In this document: piece after piece, positions 18,220 to 28,680 of the stretch
How the letters are laid out: each line of letters begins with the position of its first letter
How positions within the stretch are numbered: position 1 is the stretch's first letter
NCBI GenBank assembly: GCA_016864895.1
Contig: CP046107.1
Span: 682,001 to 746,000 of the forward strand
Direction of reading: 5' to 3'
Origin: Neisseriaceae bacterium
GTDB lineage: Bacteria > Pseudomonadota > Gammaproteobacteria > Burkholderiales > Neisseriaceae
Length of the DNA: 64,000 nucleotides
The notes under the pieces: generated by a model
What the model was told of the DNA's origin: nothing
The model's input: only the letters and a program-made list of their open reading frames with translations
Database searches by the model: none
Made by a program: the position numbers and the translations under genes

Positions 18220-19605
18220 TTAATCAGGTATTATTTTTCCAGGGTTCATGATATTCTTAGGATCGATAGCCTTTTTTAAAGCGCTCATTATCTGGATTTC
18301 TTGTTCTGTCCTCACTAAAGATAACCATTTCTTTTTGAGCTGACCTATCCCATGTTCTGCTGCTATCGTTCCTGAATGCTTAATAACCTCCGTATACACC
18401 AACCGGTTTAGCTGCTCTTCAAATTGATAGACACCGTTGGTACGATCTCTTGCCAAAGATACATTGTAATGCAAACTTCCATCACCCAAATGACCAAACA
18501 ACAAAATAGTAGCATCAGGAAATTCCGATTTGACTTTCATCTCTGTATTTTCTATAAATCTTTGTAAAGAGCTAATTGGTACTGCAATATCATGTTTAAT
18601 TGAAATGCCTAAGGTATTTTTTTGAGCCTCAGAAATATTTTCTCTTACTTGCCACATTCTTTGTGATTCTTTATCAGAACAGGCAACAATGGTATTAGAA
18701 AAACCTAATAATAATAATTGTTCCAATAATAAATCTTTATCAAACCTTTTCTTATCATCGAAACTTAATTCACACAAAACAAAATGCTGACCGGATAAAC
18801 CAAAACAAATACCACTATAGTTTTGAGATAACTGAAAAACAGGCAAACTCATATATTCAAAACTAGTTAATTCAGACATATATTCAAACTGAAACTTTTG
18901 TAATAAGAATAAAACTTGGCTTATTTCATCACAAGCAATTAAAAAGGTCATTCTCTCATTAACCTGTGGATAAATTTTTAAAGTTGCCGCAGTAATAATC
19001 CCCAAAGTACCTTCACTACCAATCCACAACTGTTTAGTGTCTAGCCCAGTAGTATTTTTATGCAAACCAGATAAATGACTTATCAAATGTCCATTAGGTA
19101 AAATAACTTCCAATCCTAACACCAAATCTCGCATGGTTCCATACCTCAAAACATTTAATCCACCAGCATTACAAGCAATAGTACCCCCAATTTGACAAGA
19201 AGATTCACTGGCTAAACTCAAAGGGAAATAAAACCCTGCCTCCCTAACAAATGATCGTAAATTAGCCAATACTATACCAGCTTCAGCTGTTACTGTTCTA
19301 TCCAAAGTGTTAAGTGAACGAATCTTTGAAATTCGCTCCAAAATAACAATAACGCTATTTTCAATACTAGGAATACTTGCACCACACATACTGGTATTTC
19401 CACCCTGGGGTGTAACTGTAATACAATTATCATAGGCAATTTGCATTATTTTTTGCAAACTTCCTAGTGACTTAGGGCGCAATACACAATGACAAGAAGC
19501 TTGATAACGTTTTCTCCAATCAATGGTATAGGTTGCCATTTTAATATCATCTAAAATAAGTTCATCTGGTTCTAATACTTCTCGAAAAAGTGAGATAATT
19601 TGCAT
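18220..19605 (-). CDS. FAD-linked dehydrogenase of the GlcD / D-lactate / D-2-hydroxyglutarate dehydrogenase family
   Basis: Flavoprotein oxidising a D-2-hydroxy acid. It has an N-terminal FAD-binding PCMH domain with TPQGGNTSMCGAS and IGGTIACNAGG. The C-terminal FAD-oxidase domain has HLGDGSLHYN (metal and substrate site) and ends with EHGIGQLKKKW and DPKNIMNPGKI. I start it at the ATG at 19605 (461 residues), which has GGGA at 6 bases, rather than a TTG 12 bases earlier. Exact substrate (glycolate, D-lactate or D-2-hydroxyglutarate) cannot be told from motifs. Proximity to ETF-QO favours a D-2-hydroxyglutarate-type enzyme that uses ETF, but the genes are 0.8 kb apart. Confidence 0.88.
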   Translation of the reverse strand: MQIISLFREVLEPDELILDDIKMATYTIDWRKRYQASCHCVLRPKSLGSLQKIMQIAYDNCITVTPQGGNTSMCGASIPSIENSVIVILERISKIRSLNTLDRTVTAEAGIVLANLRSFVREAGFYFPLSLASESSCQIGGTIACNAGGLNVLRYGTMRDLVLGLEVILPNGHLISHLSGLHKNTTGLDTKQLWIGSEGTLGIITAATLKIYPQVNERMTFLIACDEISQVLFLLQKFQFEYMSELTSFEYMSLPVFQLSQNYSGICFGLSGQHFVLCELSFDDKKRFDKDLLLEQLLLLGFSNTIVACSDKESQRMWQVRENISEAQKNTLGISIKHDIAVPISSLQRFIENTEMKVKSEFPDATILLFGHLGDGSLHYNVSLARDRTNGVYQFEEQLNRLVYTEVIKHSGTIAAEHGIGQLKKKWLSLVRTEQEIQIMSALKKAIDPKNIMNPGKIIPD

Positions 19606-19814
19606 AACTATTCCCAAACAAGTTTAACATAGTGTTAAATGGTAAAAGGATTTTGGATCGACTTGGTGACCTAAACTGTATTGTAAGCTAAGTTAGTTCA
19701 ATAAAACCAATAATTTTGATATTCTTACATTAATCTTTTTTTGTAATTCTATGATATTTTGATTCTGAATCAGTCAAGTACTATGATTTACAGCAACCAA
19801 TTGATAGTATTTTC

Positions 19815-19838
19815 ATCTAGACAATTACTTGTCTAGAT
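19815..19838. repeat. Perfect inverted repeat
   Basis: ATCTAGACAA and TTGTCTAGAT flank a 4-base centre TTAC. There is no T-run, and it lies about 210 bases upstream of the FAD dehydrogenase start. Operator or hairpin, not resolvable. Confidence 0.6.
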
Positions 19839-20120
19839 CATGCGCTAAGATACTCATCTTAGATTAAGTTCAGTATTTAAACTTTAACCCTTCATCAATT
19901 CATAACTTTCAAATAATCAATCTGACTAAAATTACCTATTTGATGAGCATTAAGAAAAATTATTTTTCATCAAAAAATCAGTCAACCAATTGAACTATGT
20001 TAGTACTTTCTTGGCCACCAGGTCTCCTAATCCAATTTTTTTCATATTCTTACTGTTTTTTTATTAGTTTTTTCAAATGATACCCATGAGTAATTGATTT
20101 GAACTTTTAATAAAAAAATG

Positions 20121-20165
20121 AATCACACTATACGGTTACCCATACACTATGTATAGTTTGTGATT
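20121..20165. repeat. Imperfect inverted repeat
   Basis: AATCACACTATAC (20121-20133) faces GTATAGTTTGTGATT (20151-20165); the arms match except for a two-base bulge. A 17-base centre separates them. It lies about 200 bases upstream of the META lipoprotein gene and could be a regulatory site or a remnant of a mobile element end. Confidence 0.55.
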
Positions 20166-20361
20166 CTAAACCAAATGATATAAAGATTAATGAGTACCTC
20201 ATTTTTTTGATCTTAATTAATTCTCGGGCATATGAAAGACAATATTCTGGAAAGTTTACTCTTTAAAAAAAAAGTAAACGATCCAAAAAAATAAACAATA
20301 AATTTAAAGTCTGCTCATTAAATATAGAATAGGTTTCAAAAATAAAACAAAGGAAATAGAC

Positions 20362-21114
20362 ATGAAAAATAAATTACTTTTACTACCTTTTGTAGCGGTT
20401 ACGTTAGTTGCTTGTTCATCCAATAACTCAGATAAAATTAACTTTAACGACATCAACATAACCGATTACAATTGGCATCTCATCAATATCAGAGATAAAA
20501 CAAATCGAATACTCCCAGAACTCAATAATACTAACATACAGGTTACATTCGACAACAATAAAATAAATTTCTCAGGTGGTTGTAATAATTTTATGTCTGG
20601 TATTCTACTGACCAAAGAAAACTTTAAAACAAACTCAGTAGCATCAACCAGGATGGCCTGTAATAAAGAACTAATGAAACAAGATCAATTGGTTAGCAAT
20701 TTTTTTGCGCAAAATACCATTGAATATCGCATAAAAAAAATAGACAATAAACTTATACTAACTTTAAAAAACAGTCAGAATGAACTATTAACTCTAAATG
20801 GCTATCCAAATGATGAAGTGTTATATGGCAATGATTTTGAAACAATTTTTATAGAAATCAGTACTAAAAAAAATAGTCATTGCAAAAGTAATGAAAAATG
20901 CTATCAATACCGTTTTGTAACTTATGATGAAAAATATAATAAAGAATATAGTGAGTGGAGACCAGGTTTACCCGACATTAAAAACTATATTAAAAAACCC
21001 AATGTCAGGGAAATTGTACGTGTTAAACAGTACCCTACTAAGGGTATAGAAAAAATATATGTATTTGACATGCGGGTAGAACAGGAACCTTTAATAAAAG
21101 AACAAATGAAATAA
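20362..21114 (+). CDS. META-DUF4377 domain lipoprotein (HslJ-like)
   Basis: Predicted outer-membrane or periplasmic lipoprotein of 250 residues. The signal peptide ends in lipobox LVAC with Cys at 18. A META domain follows: YNWHLINI, FSGGCNNFMSG, then TRMACNKEL and a second hydrophobic strand pattern (about 35-150). The C-terminal 100 residues, with a Cys pair in HCKSNEKCYQYR and GYPNDEVLYG before it, resemble DUF4377. META proteins such as HslJ are linked to heat or antibiotic tolerance, but no biochemical role is established. It stands alone between two long gaps. Confidence 0.82.
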   Translation: MKNKLLLLPFVAVTLVACSSNNSDKINFNDINITDYNWHLINIRDKTNRILPELNNTNIQVTFDNNKINFSGGCNNFMSGILLTKENFKTNSVASTRMACNKELMKQDQLVSNFFAQNTIEYRIKKIDNKLILTLKNSQNELLTLNGYPNDEVLYGNDFETIFIEISTKKNSHCKSNEKCYQYRFVTYDEKYNKEYSEWRPGLPDIKNYIKKPNVREIVRVKQYPTKGIEKIYVFDMRVEQEPLIKEQMK

Positions 21115-21944
21115 TACCAAAAATTTTTGAGAGTAATATAATGCTTAAAAAAAAAACGGTTGAGTCAAAACTTGTAGAAAATATCCCAGAAAAGATGTTA
21201 TAGCTCAATTCTAGCTCAATAGATGAACAAATCAATTAATTACATCTCTCTAGGCGTTTAAGAGAATGAATGTAATTGATTTGTTCACCATAATCGTATC
21301 GAACAACTAAAAAAACTATCAATTTTTCGGTTGAAAATGACAACGATTCTGTCCAAATTTTGGATTAGTTGTCTGGCAATAATCAAAATTATTTTTCCTT
21401 TCCCAGAACCACTTCCCCCAAGCAATAGGTATTTTAGTAAATCGCACCCCGCTAAGCCAACACTAAAAATAAGCTTCGCACAACCCATATAGATTTTCAT
21501 CTGTATCTCTGGCCGCAATACCATTGCCTAATGACATTGCTACAGGAGCACTCTATTACACATATCTCATCCCTGCGATATCGGCTAAAGCTAATGAAGA
21601 CACAAATAATCAAAAATAAAAAAGGCCATTGCAGTTTCTCGAAAAAATAATACTTGCTATCCATATCCACCTAAGCTGATGCTATAGCGTTGATTGTTAA
21701 TTTTTTTTGTCAAGATAAAATTTTTCTTAAAATTTTTATTCACGCCAAAGACAAGCTTGTTTTTTTCAAAAATATTATTTTTAGGGTTATAGTATTTTCG
21801 AGTAAAAGCTTTGATCACATCTTTAAATTTCAGGAACATTGAACATTTCGCTAAAATTGAAGTATGTTCTTTGATTATTTTTTTACTATGATTTATTCCT
21901 TTTTATGTTATTTCCAGCTTAACAAAAAAGTCATTAAAATCAAA
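21115..21944. other. 0.83-kb gap with possible decayed coding DNA
   Basis: No intact gene. On the minus strand two short frames (about 21657-21839 and 21285-21524) look like fragments. The first ends in NNQRYSISLGGYG, which has the alternating pattern of an outer-membrane beta-strand. Frame changes between them suggest a pseudogene, but I cannot name the family. Confidence 0.4.
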
Positions 21945-23057
21945 TTATCCATAACGTCGCTGAAAGTCTTGCATAAACTCTGATAATAATTGCACTCCTT
22001 TTAGAGGCATCGCATTATAGATACTAGCCCTCATACCTCCCATACTCTTATAACCTTTCAGAAATTTTAAGTTATTTTTAGTAGCTTCTTCAATAAAAAG
22101 TGCATCTAACTGTTCATTGGGCGTATAAAATACAACGTTCATTTTTGAACGTGCTGATTTACAAACATGATTAGAGTAAAAGCCATTACTCTCATCAATT
22201 GTTGAATACAAAAGCTTTGCCTTCTCAGTATTGATTTCCTCCATTTTAGATAACCCTCCTCTCTGGAGTAGCCATTTCATAACTAGACCGCAAACATAAG
22301 TACCAAAAGTATTTGGTGTGTTATACATTCCATTTTTATTAAAATGAGATTGATAATTTAATACATCAGGAATTGTATCAGGTGCCCTACTCAATAAGTC
22401 TTTTTGTACTATAACCACTGTAACCCCAGACGGACCAATATTTTTCTGAGCACCAGCATAAATTAGTGCATAATCTCGTACCTTAATTCGTCTAGACAAA
22501 AAGTCACTTGACATATCACATACCAATAATGGATAGTCCACGTTGATTCGATGGGGTAATGTTTGGTATTGCACACCATGCACTGTTTCATTACTAGTAA
22601 AATGAATGAAATCTAAAGGTAAATTGACTAACCAATCTTTTTGTAAAGGAACATCGACATAGTATCCATCCTGCTCACTGTTTGCGATCAACTTAGTGGA
22701 TACAAGTTTTATTTTAGACATTTGTTGATACGCAATTTTACTCCAGTTGCCAGATACAACACATCCTAATTGACGCTTTTGTGATAGTGACAAATTGCAA
22801 ACAATATCCGTAAACCGTAAGCTAGCACCACCTTGTAAAAACAAAATGGCGTAATCATCAGGAACACCTAACAGTTGGGATAAGTCACTTTCAGCTTGAT
22901 GTAGAATATCTAAAAAGGTATTGCTACGGTGACTGACTGTCATTACTGATAATCCTGTTCCTCGATAATCCAACAATTCATTCTGTACAGTTAATAATAC
23001 TTCCCGTGGCAAAGTCGCTGGCCCAGCCGAAAAATTAAATACTTCACTTAATGCCAT
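21945..23057 (-). CDS. serC: Phosphoserine aminotransferase
   Basis: PLP enzyme of serine synthesis, converting 3-phosphohydroxypyruvate to phosphoserine, and also used in the pyridoxal phosphate pathway. The opening FNFSAGPATLP and the PLP lysine in GAQKNIGPSG are diagnostic. The C-terminal GGMRASIYNA is intact. Start set at ATG 23057 (370 residues), which has GGGA at 7 bases; the ATG at 23069 would overlap its own ribosome site. Monocistronic in this context, divergent from rimP. Confidence 0.97.
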   Translation of the reverse strand: MALSEVFNFSAGPATLPREVLLTVQNELLDYRGTGLSVMTVSHRSNTFLDILHQAESDLSQLLGVPDDYAILFLQGGASLRFTDIVCNLSLSQKRQLGCVVSGNWSKIAYQQMSKIKLVSTKLIANSEQDGYYVDVPLQKDWLVNLPLDFIHFTSNETVHGVQYQTLPHRINVDYPLLVCDMSSDFLSRRIKVRDYALIYAGAQKNIGPSGVTVVIVQKDLLSRAPDTIPDVLNYQSHFNKNGMYNTPNTFGTYVCGLVMKWLLQRGGLSKMEEINTEKAKLLYSTIDESNGFYSNHVCKSARSKMNVVFYTPNEQLDALFIEEATKNNLKFLKGYKSMGGMRASIYNAMPLKGVQLLSEFMQDFQRRYG

Positions 23058-23184
23058 GTGTATTCCCATTCCTCAATATAATAACCAATTCTATAGGCCT
23101 TCTTTTCTATCAGCAATCAAATTCTACTTCTACTATTTGGGTTTATTTACGATAAAAATTTAGTCAAGATTTACCTAACAGCTA

Positions 23185-23213
23185 TTTATCTTTCATTTTA
23201 AATACTATATAAT
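23185..23213 (+). promoter_or_regulatory. Promoter of the rimP-nusA-infB operon
   Basis: A perfect -10 TATAAT is at 23208-23213. A weak -35 TTTATC lies 17 bases upstream. Predicted transcription start is about 23219-23221, at the foot of a hairpin. Confidence 0.5.
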
Positions 23214-23220
23214 TCAGAAA

Positions 23221-23242
23221 ATGGGCGGTTGCCCATTTTTTT
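23221..23242 (+). terminator. Hairpin with U-run at the 5' end of the rimP transcript
   Basis: ATGGGC pairs with GCCCAT around GGTT and is followed by six further T, ending right at the first possible rimP ATG. It looks like a small intrinsic terminator or attenuator. It could also be a protective 5' stem. Confidence 0.6.
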
Positions 23243-23695
23243 ATGGTTATTATAAAGAATATGAAGAATATTGAAAATTTGGTTAGTACTTGCTTATCAG
23301 GTCTTGGTTACGAGTGCGTAGATATCGAACAAACATCTAATGGCATATTGAGAATATATATCGATAAACCTCAAGGTATATCGATAGATGATTGTGCTTA
23401 CGTAAGTAATCATCTAAACCGAATTCTCACAGTTGAAAATATTGATTACAAAACGCTTGAAATATCAAGTCCTGGTTTAGATAGGGTTTTAAAAAAAGTG
23501 AGTGATTTTTCAAGATTCATTGACCATTTGGTTGATATAAAAACCCATTTGCCAATTGATCAGCAAAAAAAATTCACTGGTCGAATTTTAAGCTTTGATG
23601 GGGAGAAATTAACTTTACTTTCTGAACAACATAATTCGACCATAACCATTGATTTCAATAACATAAAAAAAGCTCGTTTAAAACCTAAAATTTAA
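23243..23695 (+). CDS. rimP: Ribosome maturation factor RimP
   Basis: Assists 30S subunit assembly. The protein has the RimP N-terminal domain with GLGYECVDIE, the YVSNHLNRIL helix and ISSPGLDRVLKK, then an Sm-like C-terminal domain. Two starts are possible: the ATG at 23243 directly after a U-run, or the ATG at 23261, which gives the family-like N-terminus MKNIENLVSTCL and 144 residues. I lean to 23261. First gene of the rimP-nusA-infB set, 33 bases before nusA. Confidence 0.93.
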   Translation: MVIIKNMKNIENLVSTCLSGLGYECVDIEQTSNGILRIYIDKPQGISIDDCAYVSNHLNRILTVENIDYKTLEISSPGLDRVLKKVSDFSRFIDHLVDIKTHLPIDQQKKFTGRILSFDGEKLTLLSEQHNSTITIDFNNIKKARLKPKI

Positions 23696-23728
23696 ACACA
23701 ACAAACCTTTAATGGAGGATACTCTACA

Positions 23729-25240
23729 ATGAGTCGTGAAATATTACTATTAATCAATGCACTAGCCAGTGAAAAAAATGTGGATAACGAAACTGTATTT
23801 GAAGCAGTTGAATTTGCGTTGGCTGGCGCTGCACGCAAAAAACTGGGGCTTGATAATGTTGATATTCATGTAAAAATCGATAAAGAAACGGGGAATTACG
23901 ATGTTACCCGTCGTTGGTTAGTAGTTGATGACTTAGACTACACTACACCATCTCTTGAAAAAACGTTAGAGGAACTCCAAGAAACAGATCCTGATACCAC
24001 TCTGCAAAAGGGGGATTATTATACAGAACCTGTACCTGAGGTCGACTTCGGTAGAATTGGGGCTCAAACAGCTAAAAGAATCATTCTACAACGTATTCGT
24101 GATGCCGAAAAAGAACAGATACTTAATGAATTTCTGCAAAGAAAAGAAAGCCTAATTTCTGGCACAGTAAAACGTATGGATAGACAGGGTGTCATTGTTG
24201 AAATTGGAAAACTAGAAGCACTATTGCCTAGAGATCAAATGATACCAAGGGAAAATCTTAGAGTTGGGGATAGAATTCGTGCTTACTTATTAAAAATAGA
24301 ACAAAGAAGCAATCGCCCAGAAATCATTTTAACTCGAACTTCTAAAGAGTTTTTGATTCATCTTTTTGAGATGGAAGTCCCAGAAATAGAAGAAGGATCA
24401 ATAGAAATTAAAGAAGTAGCGAGAGATCCTGGTATGAGAGCCAAGATCGCTGTTAAATCTAATGATCCAAGAATAGATCCCCAAGGTACCTGTATAGGTG
24501 TGCGAGGATCTCGCGTCAATAATGTTTCTGACGCTTTAAATGGGGAACGCATAGATGTTGTCCTATGGTCTCCTGAACCTGCTCAATTTATCATGAATGC
24601 ATTATCGCCTACAGAAGTTACTAGAATTTTAATTGATGAAGACAAACATAGTGTTGACGTTGTTGTGGCAGAGGATCAGATAGCTATTGCAATCGGTAGA
24701 GGGAGTCAAAATGTTAGACTGGCTTCAAAACTAACAGGTTGGAATCTCAAGATTTTGACCGTAGACGAGGCTGAACATGTTCATCAAACTCAAGATGAAG
24801 AATTGAAAGAAAAATTTATGAATAGTCTTGATATCGATGAGGAAATTGCTGATATCCTAGTTCAGGAAGGTTTCATTTCTCTAGAAGAAATTGCCTACGT
24901 TCCAATAGAAGAATTGCAAGAAATAGAAGAATTTGATGAGGAACTAATTAGTGATTTACGTACCAGAGCAAGAAATGCAGTATTAATGCAAGCTATTGCT
25001 ATAGAAGAAAAATTAAGAGATATAGACTCAAAACTTAAAAATCTTGCTGGTATGAATGAATCCCTATTAAAAAATTTAATTGACCATAACATTTTAACAC
25101 TTGATGATTTTGCAGAACTATCAGCTCCTGAATTAAGAGAGTTTACTGACTTAACTTCAGAACAAGCTAGCCAATTAATCCTAGAGGCAAGATCACATTG
25201 GTTTGAAAAAACATCTAAAGAAGGAGGTGCTAATGAGTAA
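23729..25240 (+). CDS. nusA: Transcription termination/antitermination factor NusA
   Basis: RNA polymerase-binding factor for pausing, termination and antitermination. Domains in order: N-terminal RNAP-binding domain, S1 (around residues 135-200, with [19 protein letters not shown]), two KH domains ([14 protein letters not shown] motif read here as [14 protein letters not shown]), and C-terminal acidic helical repeats. The length of 503 is close to E. coli's. A strong ribosome site (GGAGG) precedes it. The stop overlaps the infB start by 8 bases. Confidence 0.97.
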   Translation: MSREILLLINALASEKNVDNETVFEAVEFALAGAARKKLGLDNVDIHVKIDKETGNYDVTRRWLVVDDLDYTTPSLEKTLEELQETDPDTTLQKGDYYTEPVPEVDFGRIGAQTAKRIILQRIRDAEKEQILNEFLQRKESLISGTVKRMDRQGVIVEIGKLEALLPRDQMIPRENLRVGDRIRAYLLKIEQRSNRPEIILTRTSKEFLIHLFEMEVPEIEEGSIEIKEVARDPGMRAKIAVKSNDPRIDPQGTCIGVRGSRVNNVSDALNGERIDVVLWSPEPAQFIMNALSPTEVTRILIDEDKHSVDVVVAEDQIAIAIGRGSQNVRLASKLTGWNLKILTVDEAEHVHQTQDEELKEKFMNSLDIDEEIADILVQEGFISLEEIAYVPIEELQEIEEFDEELISDLRTRARNAVLMQAIAIEEKLRDIDSKLKNLAGMNESLLKNLIDHNILTLDDFAELSAPELREFTDLTSEQASQLILEARSHWFEKTSKEGGANE

Positions 25241-28148
25241 AGATACCTTAAAAAACTTTGCAGAACAGCTCAATGTACCTGAAAGTGAATTAATTGATCA
25301 ATTTCAATCTATTGGTATAAAGGTCAATTCTGAGAGTTATGTTATTACAGAAAACGATAAAAAAGCTTTGTTAAATAGCTTGCAGTCTGCAAACAAAATA
25401 CAAGCTTCTAAAAAAAAGCTAGTTATAACTCGTAAAAAAACAGAACATAGTACTATTGCTGGAGTTCAAGTAGAAACCCGACGCAGAAGAAGAATTCAAA
25501 TTCCTGATGAACTTAGTCAAAACTCAGAAGCTGAGAAAAAACAACTATCAATCAATAAAAAGATTGATAAAAATGAGAATATGATCTTACATACTGAAAA
25601 ATCTTCTGAAAAACCAGATACTCTAACAGAAAAAGTAATAAAAACAGATAATTTAAACACTCAAAACACTCCAGAAAATAATCATCAAGAGGAATCTTCT
25701 TCTGAATCGTGTATTCAAATGGATAAATCAAATGATGAGGCACAAATAAATCCCGACAGAGAAGTAACGCCATTAGTCCCTCCAATCAGTCCAGAGCACA
25801 TCCTGAGCCCCGAAGAGATCGCAGAGCGAAATGAAGAACGTAAACGTGCCGAACAGCTTAGATTCTATCAAAAAGAACTAGCAAGGAAAAAGGAGTTAGC
25901 AAAACAAAAGGAGTTAGCAAAGAAAAATGAGTTGGCAAAACAAAGGGAGTTAGCAAAGCAAAACGAGTTAGCAAAGCAAAACGAGTTAGCAAAGCAAAAC
26001 GAGTTAGCAAAGCAAAACGAGTTAGCAAAGCAAAACGAGTTAGCAAAGCAAAACGAGTTAGCAAAGCAAAACGAGGAATTGCATAAGAAAAAAGAAGCTC
26101 AGATTCAATTAAAAGAAGCAAAAGTTAAATATAATGAGTCATCATCCTCTACCGGTGAAACACAAACAACCTTAAGAAAAAATAGGCCAAAAAATTCACG
26201 TTCAGATGCTAAAGATGATGACTCACGTCATCCAAAGTCTAAAACAAGAACAAAAGGTCGTAATCGTAATGAAACCGTTTTAAGTCAAGATGATGGTCAA
26301 GTAAAATGGCATTCGTCAAAAAAAGGAAATAAAAAGCAAGCTAAGTTCCAAGAAGAAAATAAACATGCATTCCAAGCACCTACCGAACCAACTATTTATG
26401 AAGTTATGGTACCCGAAACGATCACAGTAGCAGAGTTAGCTAAAAAAATGTCAGTCAAATCTGTTGAAGTAATTAAAACTTTAATGCAAATGGGTGTAAT
26501 GGTTACTATTAACCAATCTTTAGATCAGGAAACTGCCTTGATCGTTGTCGAAGAAATGGGACATAAAGGGATTGTGGCCAAGATGGATGATCCAGAAACC
26601 TTCTTAGAAGAGCACCAAGAATTATACAATGCACCAGAACTACCAAGAGCTCCCGTGGTAACAGTGATGGGACATGTTGATCATGGAAAAACCTCACTAT
26701 TAGACTATATTCGCCGTACAAAAGTAGTTTCAGGTGAGGCAGGTGGTATTACACAGCATATTGGTGCTTATAGTGTCTCTACTTCTAAAGGCTGTATTAC
26801 TTTTCTAGACACCCCTGGACATGCTGCATTTACTCAAATTCGCGCTAGAGGTGCTAAGTCAACTGATATAGTTATCTTAGTTGTTGCTGCTGATGATGGT
26901 GTTATGCCACAAACAATAGAAGCCATACATCACTCTAAAGCTGCAGGTGTCCCTATTGTCGTAGCAGTTAATAAAATTGACAAAGACTCTGCTAATCCAG
27001 AAAGAATTCGTCAAGAACTAACCAACCATAAAGTGATTCCTGATGTATGGGGTGGAGAAAATCAATTTGTGGATATTTCAGCTAAAAAAGGAACCAATAT
27101 TGAAAAATTATTAGATGCTGTTCTACTGGAGGCTGAAATACTTGAATTAAAAGCTCAAGTGGATGCCCCTGCCAAAGGTGTTGTGATTGAATCTCGTCTT
27201 GATAAAGGAAGAGGACCAGTGGTAACACTTTTAATTCAATCAGGAACACTGAAAAAGGGTGATATGCTATTAGCAGGGAATGCCTATGGAAAAGTACGTG
27301 CAATGTACAATGAGCTGGGTAAAGAAATTAAGGAAGCAGGCCCTTCTACCCCTGTAGAGGTGCTGGGTTTATCTGAAGTACCTCATTCTGGCGATGATAC
27401 AATTGTGTTACTGGATGAGAAAAAAGCTAGAGAAATCGCCATGTTCCGTCAAGGAAAATATCGTGATGTAAAATTAGCTAAACAAGAAGCCAGCAAACTA
27501 GAAAACTTGTTTAGTCATATCAATTCTGGGGAGGTGCAAAACTTAACAATTATTGTTAAATCTGATGTGCAAGGTTCTTATGAAGCTTTATCTGGTAGTT
27601 TAAAACAGTTGTCTACGGATGAAGTTAAGGTTTCTGTTATCCATGAAGGAGTAGGTGGAATTACAGAATCTGATATTAACCTCGCCATTGCTTCCAATGC
27701 TATTATTATTGCTTTTAACGTTAGAGCTGATGCTAATGCAAGAAAATTAGCCGAGAATGAAGGTGTAGATATACGGTATTATAATATTATCTACAATGCC
27801 ATCAATGATATTAAAGCAGCTATGTCCGGTATGTTATCTCCTGAAGAAAAAGAACAAATATTGGGCTTAGTTGAAATTCGTCAGGTTATTTCTATTTCAA
27901 AAGTGGGTAACATTGCAGGATGTATGGTCTTAGAAGGACTGGTTAAAATACAATCAAATGTTAGGGTACTAAGAAACAATGTTGTTATTCATACAGGTGA
28001 AATTGATTCTCTAAAACGATATAAAGACGATGTTAAAGAAGTAAAACAAGGGTTTGAGTGTGGTCTAACTATTAAAAACTATAATGATATTCAAGAAGCA
28101 GATCAATTGGAAATATTTGAAATCATCGAAGTAGAAAGAAGTTTATAA
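25233..28148 (+). CDS. infB: Translation initiation factor IF-2
   Basis: GTPase that brings initiator tRNA to the 30S subunit. Start is the ATG at 25233 inside the end of nusA, 5 bases after a perfect AAGGAGG; an earlier in-frame start at 25203 would put that site inside the gene. The 971-residue protein has an N-terminal IF2 domain, a charged linker with a near-perfect ELAKQN repeat (about residues 215-280), a second IF2_N domain, the G domain (GHVDHGKT about 479-486, [12 protein letters not shown]) and C-terminal domains. The family varies most in the linker, which is the variable part here as well. Confidence 0.97.
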   Translation: MSKDTLKNFAEQLNVPESELIDQFQSIGIKVNSESYVITENDKKALLNSLQSANKIQASKKKLVITRKKTEHSTIAGVQVETRRRRRIQIPDELSQNSEAEKKQLSINKKIDKNENMILHTEKSSEKPDTLTEKVIKTDNLNTQNTPENNHQEESSSESCIQMDKSNDEAQINPDREVTPLVPPISPEHILSPEEIAERNEERKRAEQLRFYQKELARKKELAKQKELAKKNELAKQRELAKQNELAKQNELAKQNELAKQNELAKQNELAKQNELAKQNEELHKKKEAQIQLKEAKVKYNESSSSTGETQTTLRKNRPKNSRSDAKDDDSRHPKSKTRTKGRNRNETVLSQDDGQVKWHSSKKGNKKQAKFQEENKHAFQAPTEPTIYEVMVPETITVAELAKKMSVKSVEVIKTLMQMGVMVTINQSLDQETALIVVEEMGHKGIVAKMDDPETFLEEHQELYNAPELPRAPVVTVMGHVDHGKTSLLDYIRRTKVVSGEAGGITQHIGAYSVSTSKGCITFLDTPGHAAFTQIRARGAKSTDIVILVVAADDGVMPQTIEAIHHSKAAGVPIVVAVNKIDKDSANPERIRQELTNHKVIPDVWGGENQFVDISAKKGTNIEKLLDAVLLEAEILELKAQVDAPAKGVVIESRLDKGRGPVVTLLIQSGTLKKGDMLLAGNAYGKVRAMYNELGKEIKEAGPSTPVEVLGLSEVPHSGDDTIVLLDEKKAREIAMFRQGKYRDVKLAKQEASKLENLFSHINSGEVQNLTIIVKSDVQGSYEALSGSLKQLSTDEVKVSVIHEGVGGITESDINLAIASNAIIIAFNVRADANARKLAENEGVDIRYYNIIYNAINDIKAAMSGMLSPEEKEQILGLVEIRQVISISKVGNIAGCMVLEGLVKIQSNVRVLRNNVVIHTGEIDSLKRYKDDVKEVKQGFECGLTIKNYNDIQEADQLEIFEIIEVERSL
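25875..26072 (+). repeat. 18-bp tandem repeat inside infB
   Basis: Eleven in-frame units of 18 bases encode ELAKQN-type hexapeptides. The last seven (25947-26072) are identical: GAGTTAGCAAAGCAAAAC. The first four are degenerate (for example ELARKK and ELAKKN). A coiled or single alpha-helix linker is the expected structure. Confidence 0.95.
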
Positions 28149-28222
28149 TTTATCATCACTACTATTTTATGATCTAATTATTCTAACTAAGATAATTTTT
28201 ACTTAATCAATAAGGAAAAGAA

Positions 28223-28609
28223 ATGACGAAAAATTTTACTAGGGCAAGTCGTCTGGAAGAGCAAATTTTTAAAGATGTTGCCGATATTATTTATAAAGAA
28301 GTAAAAGATCCTAGATTAGGTTATGTTACTGTGACTGGCACTGATGTGAGCAAAGATTTAAAAAATGCCACTATTCACTATACAGTACTGGAAGATAAAG
28401 ATAGAATTTCTACTCAAGAAGCACTGGAAAGTTCTAAAGGATTTATCCGTTCATCGCTTGCGAAACGCTTAACTATATATCAAGTTCCTAATTTATCGTT
28501 TAAGTACGATACTAGTATTGAACGTGGTGCCAATATTTCTAATTTGATTGATAAAATTAATCAGCAAGATAAAAAAGAAGACCAATCTGAACATATTTCG
28601 CATATTTAA
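28223..28609 (+). CDS. rbfA: Ribosome-binding factor A
   Basis: Cold-shock-related 30S maturation factor with a KH-like fold. The start TRASRLEEQIFKDVADII, VKDPRLGYVTVTGT and the C-terminal VPNLSFKYDTSIERGANIS are diagnostic. The 128 residues are normal. Follows infB by 74 bases. truB, which often follows rbfA, is not here. Confidence 0.96.
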   Translation: MTKNFTRASRLEEQIFKDVADIIYKEVKDPRLGYVTVTGTDVSKDLKNATIHYTVLEDKDRISTQEALESSKGFIRSSLAKRLTIYQVPNLSFKYDTSIERGANISNLIDKINQQDKKEDQSEHISHI

Positions 28610-28680
28610 GAAAAAACAAAATACAAAATAATATTTCTGATTTTTTGGTTTTGTGAAAAACTAATGGATACCATCTTACA

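Larger units (their letters stand above)
19606..20361. other. 0.75-kb gap holding two inverted repeats
   Basis: No gene is recognisable. It contains a perfect 10-bp inverted repeat at 19815-19838 and a longer imperfect one at 20121-20165. The last 40 bases carry the ribosome site of the next gene (AAAGGAAAT). Confidence 0.6.

Noticed and set aside
25203..25232. Earlier infB start
   Set aside because: It would put a perfect AAGGAGG inside the gene; ATG 25233 has that site at 5 bases.
25875..26072. CRISPR-like array
   Set aside because: The 18-bp units are contiguous, have no spacers and encode ELAKQN in frame.
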